Source of the DNA: Pseudomonas sp. C1C7
GTDB lineage: Bacteria > Pseudomonadota > Gammaproteobacteria > Pseudomonadales > Pseudomonadaceae
Length of the DNA stretch: 64,000 bases
NCBI RefSeq assembly: GCF_013359595.1
Contig: NZ_JABFMP010000024.1
Coordinates: forward strand, 47,238 to 111,237
Direction: 5' to 3'
The notes beneath the pieces were generated by a model. That model did not search any database and was not told the origin of the DNA. It saw only the letters and a program-made list of their open reading frames with translations. The position numbers and the translations under genes are program-made. How positions within the stretch are numbered: the first letter of the stretch is position 1; each line of letters begins with the position of its first letter. This document shows positions 54,414 to 62,629 of this stretch, piece by piece.

Positions 54414-54752
54414 TCAGCCCGGTGGCCAGTGCATCTGGCGCTGGCCGAGCACGTGCATATGAATGTGATAGACGGTCTGGCCGCCTTCTTCATTGCAGTT
54501 CATGACCACGCGGAAACCCTTTTCACAGCCCAGTTCCAGGGCCAGGCGCTGGGCGGTGAACAGAATGTGTCCAGCCAGAGCCTTGTCGTCCTCGGTCAGG
54601 TCGTTCAGGGTGCGCACCGGTTTTTTCGGAATCACCAGAAAATGCACCGGTGCCTGTGGGGCGATGTCGTGGAAGGCCAGTACCTGGTCGTCCTCGTAAA
54701 TGATCTTCGCCGGGATTTCCCGGTTGATGATCTTGGTGAACAGAGTATCCAC
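54414..54752 (-). CDS. HIT family (histidine triad) nucleotide-binding protein
   Basis: This 112-residue HINT-type hydrolase has the histidine triad HIHMHVLG near its C-terminus and FHDIAPQAPVHFLVIPKKP in the middle. Such enzymes hydrolyse adenosine phosphoramidates. The best start is GTG at 54752, 9 bases after GGAG; the frame is open upstream but without signals. Same strand as coq7, with a 186-base gap that shows no gene. Confidence 0.93.
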   Translation of the reverse strand: MDTLFTKIINREIPAKIIYEDDQVLAFHDIAPQAPVHFLVIPKKPVRTLNDLTEDDKALAGHILFTAQRLALELGCEKGFRVVMNCNEEGGQTVYHIHMHVLGQRQMHWPPG

Positions 54753-54832
54753 AGCAGTTTTCTCCGTTGTTTGGGCTGGCCTGAGTGTACTCACGGGGCA
54801 TGCCCGAGCCCAGCTTTTTGCCAGTCACCCGC

Positions 54833-55621
54833 TCAGCGCGGGCAATAAGACTTGTTAACCATGCCGGTGATTGTCCGGATCAGCCAGCGCGAACCGAAGC
54901 GGGGCAGGGCGGCGAGCCAGCGGTTGCGCCGTCCGGGAATAATGATTGCGCGATTCTTTTCCAGTGCCCGAACGGTATAGAGCGCGACTTCTTCCGGGCT
55001 CATCAGCATCTTGCTGTCGGCCAGTTTGTCTGCGTTCAGCTGCGCGGTGCGGAAAAAACCGGTGCGGGTCGGCCCGGGGCACAGCACCGAAACCTTCACC
55101 GCGCATTTTTTCAGTTCCACGCGCAGGCCTTCGGAGAAGTGCAGCACATACGCCTTGCTGGCGTAATAGGTACTCATCCACGGCCCCGGGCGGAAGGCCG
55201 CAACCGAAGCGACGTTCAGGATCTGCCCGCCACCGTGCAGCGCCATGCTGTTACCAATGGCATGGCACAGACGGGTCAGGGCCAGGATGTTCACTTCGAT
55301 CAGGTCTTGCTCGGTCATCCAGTCCAGCCCCAGAAACGGGCCGCAGGTACCGATACCGGCGCAGTTCACCAGCAAGTCGATCTGCCGGTCACCTTCTTCC
55401 AGTTCCAGCAGAAAGCCGGACAGGCGCAGGGGCTCACTCAGGTCGCAGGCGCGGAACAGGACCTCCACGCCGAAACGTTGGGTCAGTTCCATCGCGATAC
55501 TTTCCAGCTGATCACGCTGTCGGGCCACCAGTATCAGGCTGCGGCCGCGCCGGGCCAGCGCTTCGGCCATCGCCAGGCCGATGCCGCTGGAAGCGCCAGT
55601 GATCAGAGCGTAACGGGTCAT
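54833..55621 (-). CDS. SDR family oxidoreductase
   Basis: This is a 262-residue classical short-chain dehydrogenase/reductase with TGASSGIGLAMAEAL (NAD(P) binding), NCAGIG, catalytic Ser in NVASVAAF and YYASK (Tyr/Lys). The start at 55621 follows GGAG. The C-terminus (RWLIRTITGMVNKS) is basic and amphipathic, as in SDRs attached to membranes. Substrate unknown. Its place matches PA0658. Confidence 0.93.
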   Translation of the reverse strand: MTRYALITGASSGIGLAMAEALARRGRSLILVARQRDQLESIAMELTQRFGVEVLFRACDLSEPLRLSGFLLELEEGDRQIDLLVNCAGIGTCGPFLGLDWMTEQDLIEVNILALTRLCHAIGNSMALHGGGQILNVASVAAFRPGPWMSTYYASKAYVLHFSEGLRVELKKCAVKVSVLCPGPTRTGFFRTAQLNADKLADSKMLMSPEEVALYTVRALEKNRAIIIPGRRNRWLAALPRFGSRWLIRTITGMVNKSYCPR

Positions 55622-55682
55622 GCAGTTCTCCATCGCAACAGCAGCGCGCCGCATCGCAGGTGTCACGGGCAGGGAGCGCTGT

Positions 55683-56639
55683 TCATTCTTGCGCAGAGTC
55701 TACAGGTGGCTGGGCTTGTTCGGCTGCATCATCGGCTGAATTTGCCGGGGATTGAGCTTGCACCTCGATTTCCTCGGTGATCTGCGAGCTGCTCTGGTAA
55801 CTGCTTTCGAGGGTATTTTCATACTCGTCCTGAATAGCGGAAATACCACCCGCCAGTGCGCCGACGATGATCAGTGCGAGCAGCACCACCCACAACGATG
55901 ACAGCACTTTGACCGCCGTGCTGTTGGGTGGCGGTGGAGCGCCATAACGGTTGGCTGTTTGGTTGCCGGGCATCGCCATCATCACAAGCGGAAAGAAACT
56001 GCCTACAAAGGGCACCAGGTTCAGCAGCCAGAGCCATCCGGACCAGCCGAGGTCATGCAGACGCTGAACGGTGATCATGACGCTGGCAATGATGAACACG
56101 ATGCACAGGATGAACGCCAGAAAACCGCCGATGATCAGCCCTGCGGTCGAATCGGTGCTGACCAGCGCCAATCCCACCACGGCGAATACGCTAATCACAG
56201 CGATCGCCACCAGGCTCAACACCATCGACCACGCCAGAAAGCGCAGACGGCCGATCCGTCCTTCCACACCGAAGGGCTTGAGCGTGGCGAACTCGGCCAA
56301 CTGCTCGCCGACCCTGGCTTGCGGTGGCGCGTAGGGTGAATCGGGCTCTTCGGGAGTGGCGACGGGCGAGGGCTGGTGAACGTCGGACAGATTGAGCTCG
56401 ATCAACGTTACGGGCTCGACCCGGGCATCGATGCCGGCGTTCTTCAGGGCCTGCAGATATGCCTGTGCGTCGGACTGCGTCAGGTCTCGCTTGAGTACTA
56501 CCGCATGGCCATTGAACAGGCGCTCGACGGCAGCGACATCGCTTTTGTACAGCGCTGCGATGTTGAGTTTGGCGGTATTGATATCAACGCCCGGTAAAAG
56601 CGTGCCGTCGAAAACGATGTTGAAGCGGTTGTCGCTCAT
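55683..56639 (-). CDS. DUF805 family membrane protein with N-terminal extension
   Basis: This 318-residue protein has an N-terminal soluble part (1–~110) that resembles a small repeat (FDGTLLPGVDINTAKLNIAA; LKNAGIDARVEPV). A linker and a DUF805 domain (~130–250) with four hydrophobic helices and the family motif RLHDLGWSGWLWLL follow. A fifth helix and an acidic Gln/Ser-rich tail end it. Function unknown. The ATG at 56639 is preceded by ACAAGGATG, an RsmA-type site that includes the SD. Confidence 0.85.
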   Translation of the reverse strand: MSDNRFNIVFDGTLLPGVDINTAKLNIAALYKSDVAAVERLFNGHAVVLKRDLTQSDAQAYLQALKNAGIDARVEPVTLIELNLSDVHQPSPVATPEEPDSPYAPPQARVGEQLAEFATLKPFGVEGRIGRLRFLAWSMVLSLVAIAVISVFAVVGLALVSTDSTAGLIIGGFLAFILCIVFIIASVMITVQRLHDLGWSGWLWLLNLVPFVGSFFPLVMMAMPGNQTANRYGAPPPPNSTAVKVLSSLWVVLLALIIVGALAGGISAIQDEYENTLESSYQSSSQITEEIEVQAQSPANSADDAAEQAQPPVDSAQE

Positions 56640-56647
56640 TGCCCAGG

Positions 56648-56656
56648 CATCCTTGT
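56648..56656 (-). promoter_or_regulatory. RsmA/CsrA-type motif over the SD of the DUF805 gene
   Basis: On the minus strand ACAAGGATG fits ACANGGANG exactly and contains the AAGGA ribosome-binding sequence 8–9 bases before the start codon. Post-transcriptional repression by RsmA/RsmE is therefore plausible. Confidence 0.45.
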
Positions 56657-56713
56657 CGCGAAGGTTTGAATCCATGGATTGTAGGGCCGGCCGCTGAAGC
56701 CGACCCGATTCTT

Positions 56714-57682
56714 TCAACGTGGCCAGCGCTGTTGAAGTTGCGTGGCTTGTTCCAACGCCTTGCGATACTCGCTGTCGAGACGCGCCACCAGTTCATCGAC
56801 ATTCGGCAAGTCATCGATTTCACCGACACCTTGACCGGCCGACCATACGGTTTTCCAGGCTTTGGCTTCATCGCTCAGCGGCTTGAGCTTGGAGCCGAAG
56901 TTGACCTCGCCCTTGTTTTGCAGGGCCAGCATGTCGAAACCCGCAGCTTCCAGACTCTGGCGCATGAAGCTCGCCGGAACGCCCGATACCGCTGGCGTGT
57001 GAATGATGTCCGCGGCCTTGGAGCTCAGCAGCATTTCCTTGTAGGCGTCCGGCGCATGACTTTCAGCGGTGCCGATAAAGCGTGTGCCGAAGTAGGCAAG
57101 ATCCGCACCCAGCAGTTGCGCGGCGAGAATCTCGTGGCCGTGGTTCAGACAGCCGGCCAGCAGCAAGGTCTTGTCGAAGAACTGGCGGATCTCGGCGATC
57201 AGCGAGAACGGGCTCCAGGTCCCGGCATGTCCGCCTGCTCCCGCGGCGACGGCGATCAAGCCATCCACGCCGGCCTCGGCGGCTTTCTCGGCATGGCGGC
57301 GGGTCGTGACGTCGTGGAATACCAGGCCGCCATAACTGTGCACCGCATCGACCACTTCTTTCACCGCGCCCAGGCTGGTGATCACGATCGGCACCTTGTG
57401 CTCGATGCAGATCTCGAGATCGGCCTGCAATCGCGGGTTACTGTTGTGGACGATCAGGTTCACGGCGTACGGCGCGGGATTTTCCAGCGTCGCCAGGCCC
57501 GCTTCGATTTCTTCCAGCCATGCCTTGAAGCCACTGCTTTCGCGTTGGTTGAGCGCTGGAAAACTGCCCACCACGCCGTTGCGGCAGCAGGCCAGGACCA
57601 GTTGCGGGTTGGAAATCAGGAACATCGGCGCCGCTACCACGGGCAGGCGCAAACGATGATCGAGCAAAGCGGGCAGCGACAT
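56714..57682 (-). CDS. Nitronate monooxygenase family flavoprotein
   Basis: This 322-residue FMN TIM-barrel of the NMO/2-nitropropane dioxygenase group begins with LPVVAAPMFLISNPQLVLA. AVAAGAGGHAGTWSPFSL and the later GADLAYFGTRFIGTAES hold FMN-phosphate contacts. It probably oxidises toxic alkyl nitronates such as propionate-3-nitronate; exact substrate unproven. Same strand and 74 bases upstream of the DUF805 start. Confidence 0.92.
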   Translation of the reverse strand: MSLPALLDHRLRLPVVAAPMFLISNPQLVLACCRNGVVGSFPALNQRESSGFKAWLEEIEAGLATLENPAPYAVNLIVHNSNPRLQADLEICIEHKVPIVITSLGAVKEVVDAVHSYGGLVFHDVTTRRHAEKAAEAGVDGLIAVAAGAGGHAGTWSPFSLIAEIRQFFDKTLLLAGCLNHGHEILAAQLLGADLAYFGTRFIGTAESHAPDAYKEMLLSSKAADIIHTPAVSGVPASFMRQSLEAAGFDMLALQNKGEVNFGSKLKPLSDEAKAWKTVWSAGQGVGEIDDLPNVDELVARLDSEYRKALEQATQLQQRWPR

Positions 57683-57715
57683 TGGAATACCCCCGGTGAC
57701 TAATGCTTGTTGGAT

Positions 57716-58147
57716 TTAGAACGGCCGCACGACGACCAGAATTACGATAGCCAGCAAAAACACAACCGGCACTTCATTGAACCAGCGATAAAAGACATGG
57801 CTGCGGGTGTTCTCGCCACGGGCAAACCGCTTCACCTGTGCGCCGCACATATGGTGGTAGCCGATCAGCAGTGCCACCAGAGTCAGCTTGGCATGCATCC
57901 AGCCACCTTGGCTGAAATAGGCGCTTGGATTGAGGCTGATCAGCCAGCCGCCGAAGATCAGGGTCGCGATCATCGCCGGGCCCATGATGCCGCGATAGAG
58001 CTTGCGCTCCATGATGCTGAAGCGCTCCTTGCTGACGCTATCCTCGCTTTGCGCGTGATAAACGAACAGGCGCGGCAGGTAGAACAGGCCGGCAAACCAG
58101 CATACGACGCTGATGATGTGAAAAGCTTTTAGCCACAGATAAAGCAT
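57716..58147 (-). CDS. hemJ: Protoporphyrinogen IX oxidase HemJ
   Basis: HemJ oxidises protoporphyrinogen IX to protoporphyrin IX in haem synthesis. The 143-residue inner-membrane protein has four helices. The family's conserved residues are in LKAFHIISVVCWFAGLFYLPRLFVYH and in the later WMHAKL. It was earlier annotated as CopD-like or UPF0093. Divergent from argC across 135 bases. Confidence 0.94.
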   Translation of the reverse strand: MLYLWLKAFHIISVVCWFAGLFYLPRLFVYHAQSEDSVSKERFSIMERKLYRGIMGPAMIATLIFGGWLISLNPSAYFSQGGWMHAKLTLVALLIGYHHMCGAQVKRFARGENTRSHVFYRWFNEVPVVFLLAIVILVVVRPF

Positions 58148-58282
58148 TTTTGGTTATCCCCAGGTTCACGGTAGCCGGGATAGTAGAGGCTTGAGCGTCC
58201 GCACGTCACCTTGCCGGTTGTCGCAGGCGCGCGCGGCCCCTATTATCGACGGCTTTCCAGTGGGTTCGTTGAGGGCAGGTTT

Positions 58283-59317
58283 ATGGTCAAGGTCGGTATC
58301 GTCGGCGGCACGGGTTACACCGGGGTCGAATTGCTGCGTCTGTTGGCGCAACATCCGCAAGCTGAAGTGGTAGTCATCACTTCCCGATCCGAGGCCGGCA
58401 TGGCCGTGGCCGACATGTATCCGAACCTGCGAGGCCACTATGACGGCCTGGCGTTCAGCGTTCCGGACATCAAGACCCTGGGCGCGTGCGATGTGGTGTT
58501 CTTTGCGACGCCTCACGGCGTTGCTCACGCCCTGGCGGGTGAATTGCTGGCGGCCGGGACCAAGGTCATCGATCTGTCTGCGGACTTCCGTCTGCAGGAT
58601 GCGCACGAGTGGGCCAAATGGTACGGCCAGCCGCATGGCGCGCCAGAGCTGCTGGACGAGGCGGTCTACGGTCTGCCGGAAGTCAATCGCGAGCAGATCA
58701 AAAAGGCACGCCTGATCGCTGTACCGGGTTGCTATCCGACCGCGACCCAGTTGGGTTTCCTGCCGTTGCTCGAAGCCGGTCTGGCGGATGCTTCGCGCCT
58801 GATCGCTGACTGCAAGTCCGGCGTCAGCGGTGCCGGTCGCGGTGCGGCTGTAGGTTCGTTGTACTCCGAGACCTCCGAGAGCCTGAAGGCTTACGCGGTC
58901 AAGGGGCACCGTCACTTGCCGGAAATCCGCCAGGGCTTGCGCCGTGCTGCAGGTAAGGACGTCGGCCTGACCTTCGTTCCGCACCTGACTCCGATGATTC
59001 GCGGCATTCACTCGACGCTCTACGCGACCGTCGTGGATCGCTCGGTCGACCTTCAGGCGCTGTTCGAAAAGCGTTATGCCAACGAACCGTTCGTCGACGT
59101 GATGCCAGCCGGCAGCCACCCGGAAACCCGCAGCGTGCGCGGTGCCAACGTTTGCCGTATCGCGGTGCACCGTCCGCAGGAGGGTGATCTGGTGGTGGTG
59201 CTGTCGGTAATCGACAACCTGGTCAAAGGCGCGTCGGGTCAGGCAGTTCAGAACATGAACATCCTGTTCGGCCTGGATGAGCGTCTGGGCCTGTCCCACG
59301 CCGGCATGCTGCCTTAA
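58283..59317 (+). CDS. argC: N-acetyl-gamma-glutamyl-phosphate reductase
   Basis: ArgC reduces N-acetylglutamyl phosphate to the semialdehyde in arginine synthesis. The 344-residue protein has the NADP loop GIVGGTGYTGVELLRLL, the nucleophile Cys in VPGCYPTATQLG and SGVSGAGR. The start at 58283 follows GAGGGCAGG; the longer frame from 58211 has no signal. A strong terminator follows. Confidence 0.98.
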   Translation: MVKVGIVGGTGYTGVELLRLLAQHPQAEVVVITSRSEAGMAVADMYPNLRGHYDGLAFSVPDIKTLGACDVVFFATPHGVAHALAGELLAAGTKVIDLSADFRLQDAHEWAKWYGQPHGAPELLDEAVYGLPEVNREQIKKARLIAVPGCYPTATQLGFLPLLEAGLADASRLIADCKSGVSGAGRGAAVGSLYSETSESLKAYAVKGHRHLPEIRQGLRRAAGKDVGLTFVPHLTPMIRGIHSTLYATVVDRSVDLQALFEKRYANEPFVDVMPAGSHPETRSVRGANVCRIAVHRPQEGDLVVVLSVIDNLVKGASGQAVQNMNILFGLDERLGLSHAGMLP

Positions 59318-59335
59318 GGTTTTACTGCGCACAGC

Positions 59336-59361
59336 AAAAGGCCCGTTGAACGGGCCTTTTT
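59336..59361 (+). terminator. argC terminator
   Basis: AAAAGGCCCGTTGAACGGGCCTTTTT-type hairpin: GGCCCGTT/AACGGGCC with T5 after the stem, 20 bases past the stop. Confidence 0.93.
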
Positions 59362-59403
59362 GCATTCCGGGCCGACGATTGGGTTGGTTGATATACCATA
59401 ACA

Positions 59404-59437
59404 ATAGTTGACCGATTTTCTAGGACAAGCGGATAAT
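59404..59437 (+). promoter_or_regulatory. erpA promoter with possible IscR half-site
   Basis: TTGACC (59408–59413) and GATAAT (59432–59437) lie 18 bases apart, 48 bases before the erpA ATG. ATAGTTGACC (59404–59413) matches the left half of the E. coli IscR type 1 consensus and overlaps the -35 box; the right half is poor. Confidence 0.45.
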
Positions 59438-59484
59438 GCGCGTCATCACGCAATATGACGGCGTAGCGCCGGGAGATAGTCAGC

Positions 59485-59835
59485 ATGAGCGTCGAATCCT
59501 TCACCCCCACGGCTTTGCAATTCACCCACGGTGCTGCGCACAAGGTGAAGAGCCTGGTCGATGAAGAGGGGAATGATCGCTTGAAGCTGCGCGTATTCGT
59601 TACGGGCGGCGGTTGTTCAGGTTTTCAGTATGGCTTCACTTTCGATGAGGAAGTGGCCGATGACGACACCATCGTCGAGCGCGAAGGTGTGAGTCTGGTA
59701 GTCGATCCAATGAGCTTCCAGTACCTGGCAGGTGCCGAGGTGGATTACCAGGAAGGTCTGGAAGGTTCGCGTTTCGTCATCAAGAACCCGAATGCGACCA
59801 CGACCTGTGGTTGCGGTTCTTCGTTCTCGATCTGA
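59485..59835 (+). CDS. erpA: Iron-sulfur cluster insertion protein ErpA
   Basis: ErpA is an A-type carrier that delivers Fe-S clusters to apoproteins such as IspG/IspH. The 116-residue protein has the three cluster cysteines in GGGCSGFQYG and TTCGCGSSFSI. AGTCAGC is a weak SD. It lies alone between two terminators. Confidence 0.97.
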   Translation: MSVESFTPTALQFTHGAAHKVKSLVDEEGNDRLKLRVFVTGGGCSGFQYGFTFDEEVADDDTIVEREGVSLVVDPMSFQYLAGAEVDYQEGLEGSRFVIKNPNATTTCGCGSSFSI

Positions 59836-59854
59836 TCAGCGCACCTGTATCAGC

Positions 59855-59890
59855 AAAACGCCGCATGGCCTCACGGTCATGCGGCGTTTT
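59855..59890. terminator. Bidirectional terminator between erpA and anmK
   Basis: AAAACGCCGCATG/CATGCGGCGTTTT forms a perfect 13-bp stem with a 10-base loop between the two convergent genes. Confidence 0.93.
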
Positions 59891-59902
59891 GCTGTCTGAC
59901 GT

Positions 59903-60994
59903 TCAGGCGGGGTAGATGGCGCCCAGAACGCGCAAGCCGCGGGCGCCGGTGACGCTCGGGCGATTGGCTGCGATGCCTTCAAGGCAGCAGTGGGCGAGCC
60001 AGGCAAAGGCCATGGCTTCGACCCAGTCCGGGTCCACGTCATAGGCGGAAGTGCTGCTGACTTTCGCATTGGGCAGCAGGCTGGCCAGGCGATTCATCAG
60101 CGTGGTGTTGTGAGCGCCACCGCCGCAGACCAGCAATTCTTGCGTGTGGGCCTGAGCGCTCTGCAGCGACTCGATGATGGTCAATGCGGTCAGCTCAAGC
60201 AGCGTTGCCTGTACGTCGTTGGCGGCGATGGCCGGTAGCTGCGCGAGATGCTGCGTCAGCCATGGCAGGTTGAATACTTCGCGGCCGGTACTTTTCGGGC
60301 CCTTGGTGCTGAAGAATGGATCGCTGAGCAGGGCTTTCAACAGGATCGGTTCGACCTTGCCGCTGGCGGCCCATTGGCCATCGCGATCGTAGTTCTCGCC
60401 CCGTTGCTGATGAATCCACGCATCCAGCAGCACGTTGCCCGGTCCGCAATCAAAGCCCGCGACTGGCTTGCCTGGCTCGATCAGGCTGAGATTGCTGAAG
60501 CCGCCGACGTTCAATACGGCGCGATTGCCGGTCTGTTCCTCGAACAGGGCCTCGTGGAAGGCTGGAACCAGAGGCGCGCCCTGGCCGCCGGCAGCGACGT
60601 CACGGCTGCGGAAGTCGCTGACCACCGTGATTCCGGTCAGCTCGGTCAATAGCGCCGGGTTGCCGATCTGCACCGTGAAGCCTCGCGCCGGTTCGTGGCG
60701 AATGGTCTGCCCATGGCTGCCGATCGCGCGAATGTCTTCGGGCCTGAGGTGTTGTTGGGTCAGGAGGCTGTGAATGCCCTGTGCCGCCAGTTTGACCCAG
60801 TTCTGCTGGGCGATGGCGGAGCGGGCAATCTCATCGGGGCCGCTGGCGCACAAGCCAAGAAGCTCAGTGCGCAGGGAGTCGGGCATGGGAATGTAGTGCG
60901 TGGCAATCAGCCGGATTGCCGGGGCCTGCTCGATCAGCGCAATGTCCAGGCCGTCAAGGCTGGTCCCGGACATCACACCTATATAGAGCGCCAT
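59903..60994 (-). CDS. anmK: Anhydro-N-acetylmuramic acid kinase
   Basis: AnmK opens and phosphorylates 1,6-anhydroMurNAc from peptidoglycan turnover to MurNAc-6-P. The 363-residue sugar kinase has YIGVMSGTSLDGLD, GSHGQTIRHEP and LNVGGFSNL. It starts 3 bases after the M23 peptidase stop, coupling wall cutting with recycling, in keeping with amgK–murU elsewhere in the window. Confidence 0.98.
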   Translation of the reverse strand: MALYIGVMSGTSLDGLDIALIEQAPAIRLIATHYIPMPDSLRTELLGLCASGPDEIARSAIAQQNWVKLAAQGIHSLLTQQHLRPEDIRAIGSHGQTIRHEPARGFTVQIGNPALLTELTGITVVSDFRSRDVAAGGQGAPLVPAFHEALFEEQTGNRAVLNVGGFSNLSLIEPGKPVAGFDCGPGNVLLDAWIHQQRGENYDRDGQWAASGKVEPILLKALLSDPFFSTKGPKSTGREVFNLPWLTQHLAQLPAIAANDVQATLLELTALTIIESLQSAQAHTQELLVCGGGAHNTTLMNRLASLLPNAKVSSTSAYDVDPDWVEAMAFAWLAHCCLEGIAANRPSVTGARGLRVLGAIYPA

Positions 60995-60997
60995 GGC

Positions 60998-62416
60998 TTA
61001 ACGCTTGCTCGAAGCCAGTTTGGTGGCTTTCTCTTGGTCCATGCGCGCCATCAGCGGCTGGCTCTGCGCCAGGAAACGTGCACGTTCGGCTTTGGAGATA
61101 GGGTCGGCCATTGCCACCTTCTGGCCCAGCGGATCGACGTGTACGCCGTTCACCTGGAACTCATAGTGCAGGTGCGGTCCGGTGGACAGGCCGGTGGTGC
61201 CAATGTAGCCAATTACCTGGCCCTGTTTGACATTGCTACCGGTCTGGACGCCTTTGGCGAAGCCCTGCATGTGGCCGTAGAGCGTACGGTAGGTGCTGCC
61301 GTGCTGGATGATCACGGTGTTGCCATAACCGCCGCGGCGACCCGCCAACAGCACCTTGCCGTCGCCGGCGGCCTTGATTGGCGTACCGCGCGGAGCTGCG
61401 TAGTCCACACCTTTGTGAGCGCGTATCTTGTTCAGGATCGGGTGCTTGCGGCCCATCGAGAACTTCGAGCTGATGCGCGCAAAGTCCACCGGAGTCCGAA
61501 TGAACGCCTTGCGCATGCTATTGCCGTCAGCGGTGTAATAGCTGCTGTTGCCTTGCTTGTTGGTGTAACGCACGGCGGTGTAGGTCTTGCCGCGGTTGGT
61601 GAAGCGGGCGGACAGGATCGGACCGTTACCGACGGCTTTGCCATTGACCACTTTCTGCTCGTAGATCACATCAAATTCGTCACCTTGGCGAATGTCCTGG
61701 GCGAAGTCGACGTCATAGCCAAACACGTTGGCCATATCCATGGTCAGGCTGTGGGACAGGCCGGCGCGCGCGGCGGACTGCGAAAGCGAGCTGTTGATCA
61801 CGCCGTGTACGTAGGCAGAACGCACAGTCGGCTTGGCGGTGATGCGGTTGAAGGTATAACCCTTGTCGTTCTTGGTCAGGGTAATGGTTTCGAGATCGCT
61901 GACCTTGCTGTGCAGGTTGGTCAATTGGCCGTCCGGGCTCAGCTCGAACTCCAGTTTTTGTCCGTGCTTGAGCTGGCTGAACTGCTTGGCCTGCTTGTCG
62001 CTGGCCAGCACTTCATGCACCGAAGTGGCCGGCAGGCCTACTTTCTCGAACAGGGTGGAAAGGGTGTCTCCCTTGGAGACGATCACTTCCCTGTGGTTTG
62101 GGGCCTTCTTTTCTTCGACGACCGGTGCAGGGGCGGCCTGAGCGGTTTCCGAGGTCTCTTCTGCGCCGTTGTCGATCTGTGCGAAAGGGGACTCGGTCGG
62201 CTCATTTGTGGCTTGAACGGCTTCGGCAGCGTCTTGATCTTGTGTCAGTTGTTCAGCAGGACTTTCCAGTTCAAGACTCAGGGTTGTCTTTTTGGCTTCA
62301 ACATCACTGGAAGGAAATACCAGAAGCGCCAGGCTCAGAAGGGCAGCGATGCCGCTCGCAGCAAGCAGGTGGGTCTTCGGGTAAAGCGGTGGCGCTTTAG
62401 ACGATTCTTTGGTCAT
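60998..62416 (-). CDS. M23 family murein DD-endopeptidase (MepM-like)
   Basis: This 472-residue envelope protein has an N-terminal membrane anchor (~19–36, LLAASGIAALLSLALLVFP), an acidic Gln/Glu-rich linker (to ~110), and an OapA/LysM-like region (VIVSKGDTLSTLFEKVGLP). A C-terminal LytM/M23 domain holds zinc ligands in HKGVDYAAP and PHLHYEF, with the second catalytic His in LYGHMQ. It should cut D-Ala–mDAP crosslinks. The ATG at 62416 was chosen; the longer frame runs through AT-rich promoter DNA. Confidence 0.93.
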   Translation of the reverse strand: MTKESSKAPPLYPKTHLLAASGIAALLSLALLVFPSSDVEAKKTTLSLELESPAEQLTQDQDAAEAVQATNEPTESPFAQIDNGAEETSETAQAAPAPVVEEKKAPNHREVIVSKGDTLSTLFEKVGLPATSVHEVLASDKQAKQFSQLKHGQKLEFELSPDGQLTNLHSKVSDLETITLTKNDKGYTFNRITAKPTVRSAYVHGVINSSLSQSAARAGLSHSLTMDMANVFGYDVDFAQDIRQGDEFDVIYEQKVVNGKAVGNGPILSARFTNRGKTYTAVRYTNKQGNSSYYTADGNSMRKAFIRTPVDFARISSKFSMGRKHPILNKIRAHKGVDYAAPRGTPIKAAGDGKVLLAGRRGGYGNTVIIQHGSTYRTLYGHMQGFAKGVQTGSNVKQGQVIGYIGTTGLSTGPHLHYEFQVNGVHVDPLGQKVAMADPISKAERARFLAQSQPLMARMDQEKATKLASSKR

Positions 62417-62629
62417 GAGTAATGTTTGACTTTGAAAAAAGATGAATTGGAAAAGATGAATGACATGATGAATATGAAATAACTGTATAAAATATAACCA
62501 AATCATCATCGAAGCAAGTCCACGGACACTCTGTTCGCGGATTGGTGTCCGTGCGCCGGGCAAACCTTGTATTTGACGCGCGTTCTTGTATGGTTGGGTC
62601 CCTTTGAATCTGAGCCTTGCGGGTCTGTT
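62417..62629. other. AT-rich divergent promoter region with repeated GATGAAT
   Basis: GATGAAT recurs at 62441, 62455 and 62468, and 62420–62510 is far more AT-rich than the surroundings. On the minus strand TATACA-like boxes near 62485–62492 could serve the peptidase. The tyrS promoter should lie near 62560–62600 (TTGTAT…). Confidence 0.45.

Noticed and set aside
60695..62422. 575-codon open frame opposite anmK and the M23 peptidase
   Set aside because: Spans two well-supported genes on the other strand; shadow.
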